Numbered from the stretch's first letter, positions 54,088-63,668 are shown. The stretch: DNA of 64,000 bases from Flavobacterium difficile (GCF_011392115.1 NZ_JAAJBT010000005.1:124001-188000); one strand, 5' to 3'. The notes: a model not told the origin generated them from the letters alone. Numbers and translations: made by a program.

Positions 54088-55560
54088 TTAGTTTTTTATC
54101 GGTAATGTGACAATAAATGTTGTGCCTTTTCCTTCTTCGGTATCAAAAGTAATAGTTCCTTTATAATTTTCAATAATATTTTTAATAATTGCTAAACCCA
54201 ATCCCATTCCAGAATTTTTTGTAGTAAATTTTGGTTCGAAAATAAAAGCAGCATTTTCAGCAGAAATTCCGATTCCATTATCAGAAATTTTTAACACAAA
54301 CTGATCATCTACTTTTGAAAGTGCCACAAGAACAGATTTTGTTTCTTGACTTTCTGGAATAGCTTGAATGGCATTTTTAACTAAATTGGTTACAATTCGA
54401 GTCAGTTGCGCTCTATCAAATAAGGTTAAAATTTCTTGTTCTGTAGTAGTAAATTGAATGTATTCTTCATTAAAAATTTCTAAAGCCGTTTTACTAACCT
54501 GAACAATATTTAACATTTCATTTTGTTGGCCGGGCATGTTCGCAAAATTCGAAAAAGCACTAGCTACTGTTGTCATGGTGTCAATTTGCTGAATCAAAGT
54601 TTCCGAATAATCTTTCAATTTCTGATTCATATTTGGATCATTTACATCAAATTTTCTTTGAAAACTCTGAATGGTCAATCGCATAGGTGTTAACGGATTT
54701 TTAATTTCGTGTGCTACCTGTTTCGCCATTTCGCGCCAAGCATGCTCGCGTTCACTTTGTGCTAATTTTTGAGCACTTTCTTCTAGCGTATCGACCATGT
54801 TATTATAAGACAAAATCAGTGCGTTAATTTCCTGATTTCCTGGCTGCAGATTTAATTTTTGATTGCGTTTGTTAAGCTGAGTAATTTCTAGTTTTTCAGA
54901 AATTTGAGAAATTGACTTCGTAATATTTCTTGACAATAAATAAGACAATAAAATTGAAATTACGAACATGATCATAAAAACTTGAGCATATCGCGTTAAG
55001 AAATTTTCTGCTTCTTCGTTATAAAAATCGCTATTTTCTTCATAAGGAATGTTTAAAATCGCTAAATTTTTAAACTTATTATCCTTGATGTAACTGAAAG
55101 ATGATTTTAAATAGGTGTCGTTTTCTTTTGTTTTCGTGATAACCACTCTTTTCTCTGATGAATTTCTTAAATCATTGAGCGTATTTATCCCAATATTCGG
55201 AATTTTTTTATCAATTTTAAATGCCGATTTTGAAGACAGTAGTAATTTTCCATTCAAATCAAAGAAATTGATTTCTAAACTATGAATGTCCGACAATTCA
55301 TGGATTCTATCTTTAAAAATATATCGAATATTTTTAGTTAAAAGCGGATAGCTAGTGGTTTTCAGTATGTATTCAATATGTTCTTTTATCGCACTTTCTT
55401 TTCTTGATAAGCGTTCTTCATGATATTCTTTAGCTTCATAACGAAAATGAATTAAAGAAACCACGGTAATCAAGATGGTTGAGAATGTCGTTAAAAACAA
55501 CATCGATAAGAAGATTCTTCGTCTTAAAGAAAGTGTATGTATTTTAAAGAATTTATTCAC
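54088..55560 (-). CDS. Sensor histidine kinase (NtrY-like layout)
   Basis: 490 aa from GTG at 55560. A longer TTG start at 55599 would overlap hemJ by 47 bases and add a non-membrane tail. TM1 is at about 14-38, a periplasmic sensor domain at 40-190, and TM2 at 192-210 followed by HAMP. The HisKA H-box AHEIKNPLTPMR has His284. ATP-binding boxes are ATLTRIV-N-like NLVKNAIQAI, DNGIG and GMGLGLAIIK. No response regulator is adjacent, so the kinase is orphan here. The GTG overlaps the hemJ stop (GTGAATAA), indicating translational coupling. Confidence 0.87.
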   Translation of the reverse strand: MNKFFKIHTLSLRRRIFLSMLFLTTFSTILITVVSLIHFRYEAKEYHEERLSRKESAIKEHIEYILKTTSYPLLTKNIRYIFKDRIHELSDIHSLEINFFDLNGKLLLSSKSAFKIDKKIPNIGINTLNDLRNSSEKRVVITKTKENDTYLKSSFSYIKDNKFKNLAILNIPYEENSDFYNEEAENFLTRYAQVFMIMFVISILLSYLLSRNITKSISQISEKLEITQLNKRNQKLNLQPGNQEINALILSYNNMVDTLEESAQKLAQSEREHAWREMAKQVAHEIKNPLTPMRLTIQSFQRKFDVNDPNMNQKLKDYSETLIQQIDTMTTVASAFSNFANMPGQQNEMLNIVQVSKTALEIFNEEYIQFTTTEQEILTLFDRAQLTRIVTNLVKNAIQAIPESQETKSVLVALSKVDDQFVLKISDNGIGISAENAAFIFEPKFTTKNSGMGLGLAIIKNIIENYKGTITFDTEEGKGTTFIVTLPIKN

Positions 55561-56098
55561 TTTTCTTTGTTCTAATTCTCTTATAGAATTTAAATCCAAG
55601 CATAATTAGTACAGAAAACAATACTATACCCACTACTCCATAAATCCAATTGATTGCATTTTTTAAAATCACTAAAAAAACAACCGCAAACAGAATGATA
55701 GTTGCGCCTTCATTCCACAAACGCATAAAATTTGAGCTGTATTTTATTTGATCGTTTTGCAATTCTTTGTAAATGCTTTGACATTTAAAGTGATAGAAAA
55801 ATAAAGCAACAACAAACCCTAATTTTACCTGCATCCAAGGCATTTCTAAAAAGGCTGGGTTTAAATGCAATAAGGAAAGTGCGAAAATAGTCGCTAAAAT
55901 CGCACTTGGCCAAGTAATGATATACCACAAACGATACGTCATTATTTTGTATTGCTTTTGTAAAATTTCTTTTTCAGGTGATGGCATGTCACTCGCTTCT
56001 ATTTGATACACAAACAAGCGAACAATGTAAAACAAACCTGCAAACCAAGTAATTACAAAAATTAAATGTAAGGATTTCAGATAATTATAATATTCCAT
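55553..56098 (-). CDS. hemJ: Protoporphyrinogen IX oxidase HemJ-type (CopD/UPF0093)
   Basis: 181 aa with about four or five membrane helices. LKSLHLIFVITWFAGLFYIVRLF (8-30) carries the conserved His near residue 11 expected of HemJ, and MPWMQVKLGFVVALFFYH has the conserved Lys. The location directly after hemH supports the assignment: HemJ would make protoporphyrin IX for ferrochelatase. No hemG or hemY-type oxidase is seen in this window. Confidence 0.85.
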   Translation of the reverse strand: MEYYNYLKSLHLIFVITWFAGLFYIVRLFVYQIEASDMPSPEKEILQKQYKIMTYRLWYIITWPSAILATIFALSLLHLNPAFLEMPWMQVKLGFVVALFFYHFKCQSIYKELQNDQIKYSSNFMRLWNEGATIILFAVVFLVILKNAINWIYGVVGIVLFSVLIMLGFKFYKRIRTKKSE

Positions 56099-56135
56099 TT
56101 TCTACTTCAAGTTGACTTTTTTGTCATGATTCTTT

Positions 56136-57164
56136 TTACTTTTTACTTGGCTGTTCTTTAAACTCTTGAATCCATTTTGCCACCACACCACACCATTCGT
56201 CTTCGTCATTCATACATGGAATGGCCATAAATTCTTCACCACCATGATGTAAAAACTCTTCGTTTGCTTCCATAGCAATTTCTTCTAAAGTTTCTAAACA
56301 GTCCGCTACGAAAGCTGGCGTTACTACGGCTAATTTCTTAATTCCTTTTTCTGGCATTTTATTAATTTCCACATCAGTATATGGCGTTAACCATTTGTCT
56401 CCAGCTAAACGAGATTGAAAAGTTTGACTGTATTTTCCTTCTGGAATACCCAATAGTTTAACTACTTGTTTCGTAGTTTCATAACATTGGTGACTGTAAC
56501 AAAACTCATGAGCCGGTGAAGGCGTATGGCAACAAATTCCATTCATTTTACAGTGCGATTTCGTTACATCTGTTTTTCTGATATGACGTTTCGGAATTCC
56601 ATGATAAGAAAATAACAAATGATCGTATTCAAAACCTTCTAAATGTTTTTTTATAGAATTAGCTAACGACTGAATGTACTCTGGTTTGTTATAAAATGCA
56701 GGAACTGTTGTAAACTTCATGTGCGGAAAATGCTTAGCACGAAGTTCTTCAGCTAACACTAAAATAGTAGTAGTAGAGGCCATAGCATGTTGCGGATACA
56801 ATGGGAAAAGCATCACTTCTGTAACACCTTTGTCGTGTAATTCTTGTAATCCTTTTAAAATTGTCATAGTTCCATAACGCATGGATAACGCTACTGGAAT
56901 ATCCACTAAATTACTAACTTTTTCGTGCATTTTTTTTGAAATAACAATTAAGGGCGAACCTTCACTTGTCCAAATTCTAGCATAAGCCTCTGCAGATTTT
57001 TTTGGTCTGGTTTGTAAAATGATCCCACGAACTAATAAGGCACGTAATATGTACGGAACGTCAATTACGTATTTGTCCATTAAAAATTCATCTAAATATG
57101 GTTTAACGTCCTTTGGGGTTGGACTTTCTGGTGAGCCTAAGTTGACTAATAATACGCCTTTCAT
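56136..57164 (-). CDS. hemH: Ferrochelatase
   Basis: 342 aa. It inserts Fe2+ into protoporphyrin IX. LLVNLGSPESPTPKDVKPYLDEFL opens the protein, SYHGIPKRHIRKTD carries the catalytic His, and PAFVADCLETLEEI the conserved Glu. A Cys cluster (CKMNGICCHTP, CYSHQCYE) near 210-230 might hold a [2Fe-2S] cluster as in some ferrochelatases. The last five residues and the stop (QPSKK*) match one 14-base repeat unit (see findings). It starts 10 bases after the AraC gene. Confidence 0.95.
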   Translation of the reverse strand: MKGVLLVNLGSPESPTPKDVKPYLDEFLMDKYVIDVPYILRALLVRGIILQTRPKKSAEAYARIWTSEGSPLIVISKKMHEKVSNLVDIPVALSMRYGTMTILKGLQELHDKGVTEVMLFPLYPQHAMASTTTILVLAEELRAKHFPHMKFTTVPAFYNKPEYIQSLANSIKKHLEGFEYDHLLFSYHGIPKRHIRKTDVTKSHCKMNGICCHTPSPAHEFCYSHQCYETTKQVVKLLGIPEGKYSQTFQSRLAGDKWLTPYTDVEINKMPEKGIKKLAVVTPAFVADCLETLEEIAMEANEEFLHHGGEEFMAIPCMNDEDEWCGVVAKWIQEFKEQPSKK

Positions 57165-57174
57165 TTTGTAGGTT

Positions 57175-58047
57175 TTATTTGTTTACGGTTAAATTTAATA
57201 TATATTTCTTTGGTGTCGTACCAAATTTCTTTTTAAATGCAGATATAAAATGACTGGAAGTACTGTATCCAATTTTTAAACCCACTTCATTCACATTATA
57301 GGATCCCGAATCTAATAATTTTCTGGCAAATTCCATTTTATAATCGAATAAAAAATTAAAAACAGTATCGCCATAAATTTCCTTAAACCCTGCCTTTAAT
57401 TTTTTTAAGGATATTCCCACTTCATCTGCTAACTCTTGCAAACCTGGTGGCTCTGCCATGTTTTTAATAATAATTTCTTTGGCTTTTTTTATTTTTAACA
57501 CATTACTTTCATCAGATAAAAACGGACAATGTTCTGCATCTGGATCTTCGTTTGTATTAAAAAACAAACTTAATAGTTCATAACTTTTACCTTTCAAATA
57601 TAAGTTTTTTATGGAAGAATTTTGATTATAATGAAAAATTTGATTTAAAACTATTGCTAATGATGGACTAATTCCTTCTTCGGCATAATATTTTTTCTCT
57701 AAATTATCTTTACTTAAAAAAGGAATCAGCTCCGATTCAGTAGAAAATAACGTGTGAAATTTTTTAATTGATATCAAAACCGAAATGATCCAACTTTTGG
57801 GTTCAATTTCTAAATATAATGGCAATTCTTTCTGTGGATTATAAAGTAACAAAGCTTTTTCTTCTACTAAATCCAAGGAATAAGAAGCGTCATTAAAAAC
57901 AAACTTAGCCGTCCCTTTCAGATTAAAATGGAATTGAATATAACTTGAAGCTACTTGTTTTTTAAAAATTTCTGTTTTTTCAGTGTTGTTTTGAAACCGA
58001 AGTACAAAAAAATCCGTATCTATATTTATTTGTTCAAAAGAACTCAT
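57175..58047 (-). CDS. AraC-family transcriptional regulator
   Basis: 290 aa. An N-terminal cupin-like domain of about 180 residues precedes two HTH motifs: LQELADEVGISLKKLKAGFK (about 200) and NEVGLKIGYSTSSHFISAFKKKFGTTPKKY (about 250-280). This order matches PchR/YbtA-like and other AraC regulators. It is the first gene of the hemH operon and divergent from hemA, so it probably senses a heme, iron or porphyrin-related state and controls both sides. No ligand can be read. Confidence 0.87.
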   Translation of the reverse strand: MSSFEQINIDTDFFVLRFQNNTEKTEIFKKQVASSYIQFHFNLKGTAKFVFNDASYSLDLVEEKALLLYNPQKELPLYLEIEPKSWIISVLISIKKFHTLFSTESELIPFLSKDNLEKKYYAEEGISPSLAIVLNQIFHYNQNSSIKNLYLKGKSYELLSLFFNTNEDPDAEHCPFLSDESNVLKIKKAKEIIIKNMAEPPGLQELADEVGISLKKLKAGFKEIYGDTVFNFLFDYKMEFARKLLDSGSYNVNEVGLKIGYSTSSHFISAFKKKFGTTPKKYILNLTVNK

Positions 58048-58192
58048 AGCGTTGTTTTTTATTATGTGAATTCATCAGTTTTTGGTTAGTTATTTATAAT
58101 AATTCTAAACAAACTTTTTCAATAACATTGAATATAATACAAAGTTAAGGGTTTACAACAAAAAAATAAGGAAAAATAAAAAAAAAACTAAT

Positions 58193-58233
58193 AACGATAT
58201 AAAAAGTACTTTTAGCGATACTTTTATAACGTT
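58193..58233. promoter_or_regulatory. Operator-like inverted repeat in AraC-hemA control region
   Basis: AACGATATAAAAAGT (58193-58207) and ACTTTTATAACGTT (58220-58233) are near-perfect inverted repeats around a 12-base spacer. A central palindrome AAAAGTACTTTT is at 58202-58213. It sits just before the hemA -7 box TAATTTTG (58242-58249). Confidence 0.45.
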
Positions 58234-58241
58234 TGAAATAA

Positions 58242-58249
58242 TAATTTTG
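58242..58249 (+). promoter_or_regulatory. -7 box of hemA promoter
   Basis: TAATTTTG (TAnnTTTG) 26 bases before the hemA ATG; the right operator arm covers the expected -33 area. Confidence 0.45.
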
Positions 58250-58275
58250 TACATCTTTTAGAGATAAAGTAATTT

Positions 58276-59532
58276 ATGGAAAACTATACACCTGTAAAGC
58301 AAACTACCTTTTATGCAATTGGGCTAAGCTACAAAAAAGCGGATGCAGAGATTCGAGGTAAATTTAGTTTAGACGAAAAAGCAAAAAAAAGTGTTTTAGA
58401 ACAAGCCAAAGCAAATGGTATAGAAAGCTTGTTGGTTACTTCAACTTGTAACCGTACAGAAGTGTATGGATTTGCCGAACATCCTTTTCAATTGATTCAA
58501 TTGCTTTGCCAAAACAGTATGGGAACGGTTGAAGAATTTCAAAAATATGCTTACATATACAAACATAAAGAAGCTTTAAATCATATGTTTAGAGTGGGAA
58601 CAGGTTTGGATAGTCAGATTTTAGGCGATTTTGAAATTATTGCACAAATTAAACATGCATACAATGAAAGTAGACAGCTAAACCTAGTCAATGCGTATTT
58701 AGATCGCCTAGTTAATGCTGTCATTCAAGCGAGTAAAAAAGTTAAAAACGAAACAGAAATTTCCAGTGGCGCTACTTCTGTTTCTTTTGCCGCAGTACAA
58801 TATATATTTAAGAATGTAGCCGATATTTCCAATAAAAACATCTTACTTTTTGGTACAGGAAAAATTGGTAGAAATACTTGTGAGAATTTAGTAAAACATT
58901 CAAAGCACGATCAAATCACCTTAATTAATAGAACAAAAGATAAAGCTGAAAAATTAGCTAAAAAGTTAGATTTAATTGTAAAAGATTATTCAGATTTACA
59001 AATCGAGTTGCAAAAAGCAGATGTCGCTGTTGTAGCTACTGGCGCTTTAAATCCAACAGTAGATTTAGATATCTTGAATTTAAAAAAACCACTTTTAATT
59101 TTAGATCTATCTATACCAAAAAATGTAAATGAAAATGTTAAAGAGAACCCGTTGGTGACTTTAATTCACATGGATCAATTGGCACAAATTACAGATGAAA
59201 CTATTGAAAAAAGAAAATTACATATTCCAGCTGCAGAAGCGATAATAAATGAAGTGTTAGGTGAGTTTCAAACTTGGTCAAAAGGACGAAAGTATGCACC
59301 AACTATTCATGCCTTAAAAGCTAAGCTTAATGCGATAAAAGAATCGGAAATCAATCATTTAAAAAAGAAAAATGCCGATTTTAACGATGAATATACTGAA
59401 ATCATTACCGCAAAACTCATTCAAAAAATCACGAGTCACTTCGCCAATCATTTAAAAGATGACAATACAGTGGTGGAAGAAAGTGTAGAATGGATCAATA
59501 AAGTATTTCAAATAGAAACTTCAAACTCGTAA
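58276..59532 (+). CDS. hemA: Glutamyl-tRNA reductase
   Basis: 418 aa. It reduces glutamyl-tRNA to glutamate-1-semialdehyde, the first committed step of the C5 heme route. The catalytic Cys58 is in TSTCNRTEVYGF. LGDFEIIAQIKHAY and GATSVSFAAVQYI follow, then the NADPH domain with LFGTGKIGRNTCENL, and a C-terminal dimerisation helix. First gene of the rightward hem operon; hemC begins 22 bases after its stop. Confidence 0.96.
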   Translation: MENYTPVKQTTFYAIGLSYKKADAEIRGKFSLDEKAKKSVLEQAKANGIESLLVTSTCNRTEVYGFAEHPFQLIQLLCQNSMGTVEEFQKYAYIYKHKEALNHMFRVGTGLDSQILGDFEIIAQIKHAYNESRQLNLVNAYLDRLVNAVIQASKKVKNETEISSGATSVSFAAVQYIFKNVADISNKNILLFGTGKIGRNTCENLVKHSKHDQITLINRTKDKAEKLAKKLDLIVKDYSDLQIELQKADVAVVATGALNPTVDLDILNLKKPLLILDLSIPKNVNENVKENPLVTLIHMDQLAQITDETIEKRKLHIPAAEAIINEVLGEFQTWSKGRKYAPTIHALKAKLNAIKESEINHLKKKNADFNDEYTEIITAKLIQKITSHFANHLKDDNTVVEESVEWINKVFQIETSNS

Positions 59533-59554
59533 TTAAGTAGTAGCCCATCCAAAA

Positions 59555-60484
59555 ATGAAAAAAACAATTCGAATAGGAACTCGCGATAGCGAATTAGCAC
59601 TTTGGCAAGCACATACTGTTGAAAAACAACTAAATGAATTAGGGTATACTACCGAAATTATTGCGGTAAAATCTGAAGGTGATATCGTTTTAGACAAACC
59701 TTTATACGAATTAGGCATCACAGGAATTTTTACAAAGACTTTAGATGTAGCCATGATTCAAGGCAAAATTGACATTGCCGTGCATTCGATGAAAGATGTA
59801 CCTACTCAATTACCTAACGGTATTGTTCAAGGTGCCGTATTAGAAAGAGCTTCAACCTTAGATATTTTGGTTCATAAAGGAAATTTAGATTTCCTAACTC
59901 AAGAAAACAGTACCATTGCAAGTAGTAGTTTACGAAGAAAAGCTAGTTGGTTACACAAATACCCAACGCATCATGTTGAAGATATTCGAGGAAACGTAAA
60001 CACCAGAATTCAAAAAGTTACTGATTCGGAAACTTGGAGCGGCGCTATTTTTGCAGAAGCCGGTTTAGAACGTATCAACTTAAAACCTGAAAATTTTATC
60101 GCTTTAGATTGGATGATTCCAGCACCAGCGCAAGGAGCAATGTTAGTCGTTTGTAACGCTGATGATTTCTTTTCTTTAGATGCTGTTTCACAATTAAATC
60201 ATGTAGAAACAGAAATTTGTACTTATATTGAACGTCAATTTTTAAGAACGTTAGAAGGTGGCTGTACTGCACCAATTGGAGCAATAGCAACATATAATGA
60301 AAAAGAAGATGTGATTGATTTCACAGGTGTTTTATTATCCATTGATGGAAAACAAAAATTAGAAGTTTCTAAAAAAGTGGATGTTTCCGAATGGAAAAAA
60401 TTAGGATTCAACTGCGCTCAAGAAATTTTAGCCAATGGTGGAACAGTAGTAATGACAGAAATTAAAGAAAAACTAAAGAAATAA
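59555..60484 (+). CDS. hemC: Hydroxymethylbilane synthase
   Basis: 309 aa. It joins four porphobilinogens into hydroxymethylbilane. IRIGTRDSELALWQA (N-terminal substrate loop), HSMKDVPTQLPNG, and the cofactor Cys237 in LEGGCTAPIGA are intact. Its stop overlaps the hemD start by one base (TAATG), so the two are translated together. Confidence 0.97.
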   Translation: MKKTIRIGTRDSELALWQAHTVEKQLNELGYTTEIIAVKSEGDIVLDKPLYELGITGIFTKTLDVAMIQGKIDIAVHSMKDVPTQLPNGIVQGAVLERASTLDILVHKGNLDFLTQENSTIASSSLRRKASWLHKYPTHHVEDIRGNVNTRIQKVTDSETWSGAIFAEAGLERINLKPENFIALDWMIPAPAQGAMLVVCNADDFFSLDAVSQLNHVETEICTYIERQFLRTLEGGCTAPIGAIATYNEKEDVIDFTGVLLSIDGKQKLEVSKKVDVSEWKKLGFNCAQEILANGGTVVMTEIKEKLKK

Positions 60485-61164
60485 TGCCTGTAAAAGCTAC
60501 AATACTATCCACAAAAACCCTTTCGCCAATTCAGAAACAAGTATTGTTAGACAATTCTATTCAAGTTGTGGAAGCCGATTTTATAAAAACAGAAAACGCT
60601 TCTTTCGAAATAAAAAACCTGAACAAAAACTTGATTTTTACAAGTCAAAATGCAGTTTTAAGTATTTTACAGCATCCGAAAATTGAAGAATTAAAACAAA
60701 AAACGGTTTTTTGTGTAGGTTTAAAAACCAAAGAATTGCTAAATGAAAACGGATTTACTGTGGAAGCCTACACAGGTTATGCAGAAGATTTAGCCGAAAT
60801 TATTACTTTAGTATATTCTGATGAAAGCTTTACTTTCTTTAGCGGAAATCTTCGTAGAGATACCTTGCCAGAAATGTTAACGGAAAACGAAATCACTTTC
60901 AATGAAATTAAAGTGTACGATACGACCTTAACACCACATAAATTTGAAAACAAAGTAGATGGAATTCTTTTTTTCAGTCCATCCGCTGTGACGAGTTATT
61001 TGAAAAAGAATACGCTTGCCAACGAAAAATTGTTTTGTATTGGAAATACAACAGCAGATACATTAAGAACGATGTTGTCTGAAACTAAAATAAAAAATAT
61101 CAAAACCGCGTACCAACCAAGTGTTGATAACGTAATTGAACAAGTTATAGAATATTTTAATTAA
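60484..61164 (+). CDS. hemD: Uroporphyrinogen-III synthase
   Basis: 226 aa. It closes hydroxymethylbilane with D-ring inversion. Sequence conservation in HemD is low; seen here are LIFTSQNAVLSIL (about 50-62), FFSGNLRRDTLPEML and ILFFSPSAVTSYLKKN (about 160-175). Its place between hemC and hemE and coupling to hemC give most of the confidence. A second HemD-fold gene lies at 38694, away from the operon. Confidence 0.9.
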   Translation: MPVKATILSTKTLSPIQKQVLLDNSIQVVEADFIKTENASFEIKNLNKNLIFTSQNAVLSILQHPKIEELKQKTVFCVGLKTKELLNENGFTVEAYTGYAEDLAEIITLVYSDESFTFFSGNLRRDTLPEMLTENEITFNEIKVYDTTLTPHKFENKVDGILFFSPSAVTSYLKKNTLANEKLFCIGNTTADTLRTMLSETKIKNIKTAYQPSVDNVIEQVIEYFN

Positions 61165-61217
61165 TAGATGCTTCGGAGGGTTTCAAATCCTATGAAGGTT
61201 AAAAAATAAAAGTCAAA

Positions 61218-62243
61218 ATGATAAAAAACGATTTATTCCTACGTGCCTTAAATAACGAATCAGTAGAACGTCCACCAGTTTGGATGATGCGTCAAGCTGG
61301 AAGATATTTACCAGAATTTAGAGCGTTACGCGACAAATATGATTTCTTCACAAGATGTGAAACTCCAGAATTAGCAGCAGAAATTACGGTTCAACCCATT
61401 AGAATTGTGAAACCTGATGCCGCCATTTTGTTTTCTGATATTTTAGTAGTGCCACGTGCTATGGGAATTCACGTAGAGTTAAAAGATAATTTAGGACCCA
61501 TCATTCCAAATCCAATCAGAACTTCGCAAGATGTAGAAAAAGTGTTCGTTCCAGATGTGAATGAAACATTAGGTTACGTTTTTGATGCGATTAAATTGAC
61601 CAAACAAATGTTGAACGATGAAGTGCCATTAATTGGTTTCGCCGGTTCACCTTGGACGATTTTCTGTTACGCTGTAGAAGGAAAAGGGTCAAAAAGTTTT
61701 GATACCGCAAAAGGGTTTTGTTTTTCGAATCCAGTAGCCGCTCACGCTTTATTACAAAAGATTACAGATACGACGATTTTATATTTAAAAGAAAAAGTAA
61801 AAGCAGGTTGTAATGCCATTCAAATTTTCGATTCTTGGGGTGGCATGCTTTCACCAGTGGATTATAATGAATTTTCTTGGCAATACATCAACCAAATCGT
61901 AGAAGCTTTAGCAGAAGAAACAAAAGTAATTGTTTTCGGAAAAGGCTGTTGGTTTGCGTTAAACGAAATGGGAAAATCAAAAGCTTCAGCTTTAGGAGTG
62001 GATTGGACGTGTTCACCTAGAAACGCCCGTTATTTATCAGGTGGAAAAATCACATTACAAGGAAATTTCGATCCGTCAAGATTATTATCGCCAATTCCAA
62101 CCATCAAAAAAATGGTACACGAAATGATTGACGAATTCGGAAAAGATAATTACATCGTAAACTTAGGTCACGGAATTTTACCAAATATTCCTGTAGATCA
62201 CGCAAAAGCGTTTGTGGAAGCGGTGAAAGAATACGGTAAGTAA
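61218..62243 (+). CDS. hemE: Uroporphyrinogen decarboxylase
   Basis: 341 aa. It removes four acetate carboxyls to give coproporphyrinogen [24 protein letters not shown] (18-38) with the substrate-binding Arg pair, [14 protein letters not shown] with catalytic Asp, and [21 protein letters not shown] near the C-terminus are conserved. It follows hemD by 53 bases in the operon. Confidence 0.97.
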   Translation: MIKNDLFLRALNNESVERPPVWMMRQAGRYLPEFRALRDKYDFFTRCETPELAAEITVQPIRIVKPDAAILFSDILVVPRAMGIHVELKDNLGPIIPNPIRTSQDVEKVFVPDVNETLGYVFDAIKLTKQMLNDEVPLIGFAGSPWTIFCYAVEGKGSKSFDTAKGFCFSNPVAAHALLQKITDTTILYLKEKVKAGCNAIQIFDSWGGMLSPVDYNEFSWQYINQIVEALAEETKVIVFGKGCWFALNEMGKSKASALGVDWTCSPRNARYLSGGKITLQGNFDPSRLLSPIPTIKKMVHEMIDEFGKDNYIVNLGHGILPNIPVDHAKAFVEAVKEYGK

Positions 62244-62252
62244 TACCTAAAG

Positions 62253-62759
62253 ATGAGAATTCCTTTGATTTATAAAAGAGCTGGAAATTATTTAGTTGCA
62301 TTTCTACTTTCTGCTTGTTGTTTTTTTGGATCTTATCTAGCGTTTTTAAAAGGTAGTACAGAATTACAACAAATTGATAGTTATTCCGGAAAAGTTGTTA
62401 ATAAGGGAATTATAAGTCAAAAAAGTACGGTAGCAAGATTTGGATCTTATAAATCAAATGTCTTCTTTATTAAATTAAGTGGTTTAAATCAAATTTTAGC
62501 GACTTATAATTTAGAAAATAATTACGATTTTTTTGAAAAAAATATTAAAATTGGTGATAGTATAAAAGTTTATTATCAAAACTCATTTGATACTATCAAA
62601 CCGAATTTAGATTTATTTCAAATTGAAAAAAATGGAACTATACTTTTGAAAAAAGAAGATTTTCAAAAGAAAAAAGGAATTGCAGCATACATAGCTTTTT
62701 TTGGAGGTTTTCTTTTAATTGGAGCAGCTATTTATCAGGACAAAAAGTATTGGAAATAA
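62253..62759 (+). CDS. Unknown two-helix membrane protein inside the hem operon
   Basis: 168 aa. One helix at about 12-30 (NYLVAFLLSACCFFGSYLAFL) and another at about 142-160 (IAAYIAFFGGFLLIGAAIY) bracket an extracytoplasmic domain of about 110 residues with beta-type sequence (YSGKVVNKGIISQKS, SNVFFIKLSGLNQIL, IKVYYQNSF). The layout resembles DUF3592-like proteins but I do not recognise a family. It begins 9 bases after the hemE stop and its TAA touches the hemF ATG, so it is co-expressed. The role, perhaps in porphyrin handling or quality control, is a guess. Confidence 0.7.
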   Translation: MRIPLIYKRAGNYLVAFLLSACCFFGSYLAFLKGSTELQQIDSYSGKVVNKGIISQKSTVARFGSYKSNVFFIKLSGLNQILATYNLENNYDFFEKNIKIGDSIKVYYQNSFDTIKPNLDLFQIEKNGTILLKKEDFQKKKGIAAYIAFFGGFLLIGAAIYQDKKYWK

Positions 62760-63668
62760 ATGAAAAATAAATTCTACACATACATACAAAATCTTCAAGA
62801 TCAAATCGTCGCAGGATTAGAAGCTGTTGATGGTTTGGCTAAATTTCGTGAAGACATTTGGGAACGACCAGAAGGCGGCGGCGGAAGAACACGCGTAATT
62901 GAAAACGGTAACGTATTTGAAAAAGGCGGCGTAAATATTTCAGCTGTTCATGGTAAATTACCAGATTCGATGCAGAAATTGTTCAATGTAGGTGAAGCCG
63001 ATTTCTTTGCTTGCGGATTGAGCTTAGTTATTCATCCCAAAAACCCAATGGTACCAACAGTTCACGCTAATTGGCGTTATTTTGAAATGTATGATGATAA
63101 CGGAAACGTAATTAACAGTTGGTTTGGTGGTGGACAAGATTTAACACCTTATTATTTGTTTGAAGAAGACGCAAAACACTTTCATCAAACTTGTAAAACC
63201 GCTTGTGATAAACATAATTCTGAGTTTTATCCCAAATATAAAAAACAATGTGACGCCTATTTTTGGAACGCGCACAGAAATGAAGCTCGAGGTTTAGGCG
63301 GTTTGTTTTTTGATTATTGCAAAGAAACGGAAGATATGAAAATGGAAGATTGGTTCAATTTTGTCACAGAAGTTGGAAACTCTTTCTTAGAAGCCTATGT
63401 TCCAATTGTAGAAAAAAGAAAAGATTTACCTTTCACTCCAGAACAACGCACATGGCAAGAAATTCGTCGTGGTCGTTATGTAGAATTCAATTTGGTTCAT
63501 GATAAAGGCACACTTTTCGGACTAAAAACCAACGGAAGAATTGAAAGTATTTTAATGAGTTTACCACCACATGTACAATGGGTGTATGATCATCATCCGG
63601 AAGTGGGAAGCGAAGAAGAAAAATTAATACAAGTTTTAGAAAATCCAATAGATTGGATAGCCCCCTAA
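62760..63668 (+). CDS. hemF: Oxygen-dependent coproporphyrinogen-III oxidase
   Basis: 302 aa. It converts coproporphyrinogen III to protoporphyrinogen IX using O2. FREDIWERPEGGGGRTRVIENG (about 27-47), HANWRYFEMYDDNG, FGGGQDLTPYYLFEEDAKHFH and RYVEFNLVHDKGTLFGLKTNGRIESILMSLPP are diagnostic. The last codons ATA GCC CCC TAA include bases from the palindromic element at 63659, so the natural end (family usually ends near DW) has been slightly changed. Confidence 0.97.
   Translation: MKNKFYTYIQNLQDQIVAGLEAVDGLAKFREDIWERPEGGGGRTRVIENGNVFEKGGVNISAVHGKLPDSMQKLFNVGEADFFACGLSLVIHPKNPMVPTVHANWRYFEMYDDNGNVINSWFGGGQDLTPYYLFEEDAKHFHQTCKTACDKHNSEFYPKYKKQCDAYFWNAHRNEARGLGGLFFDYCKETEDMKMEDWFNFVTEVGNSFLEAYVPIVEKRKDLPFTPEQRTWQEIRRGRYVEFNLVHDKGTLFGLKTNGRIESILMSLPPHVQWVYDHHPEVGSEEEKLIQVLENPIDWIAP

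Noticed and set aside
55561..55599. TTG start for the histidine kinase
   Set aside because: It would overlap hemJ by 47 bases; the GTG at 55560 overlaps its stop by only 8 and starts just before the first membrane helix.
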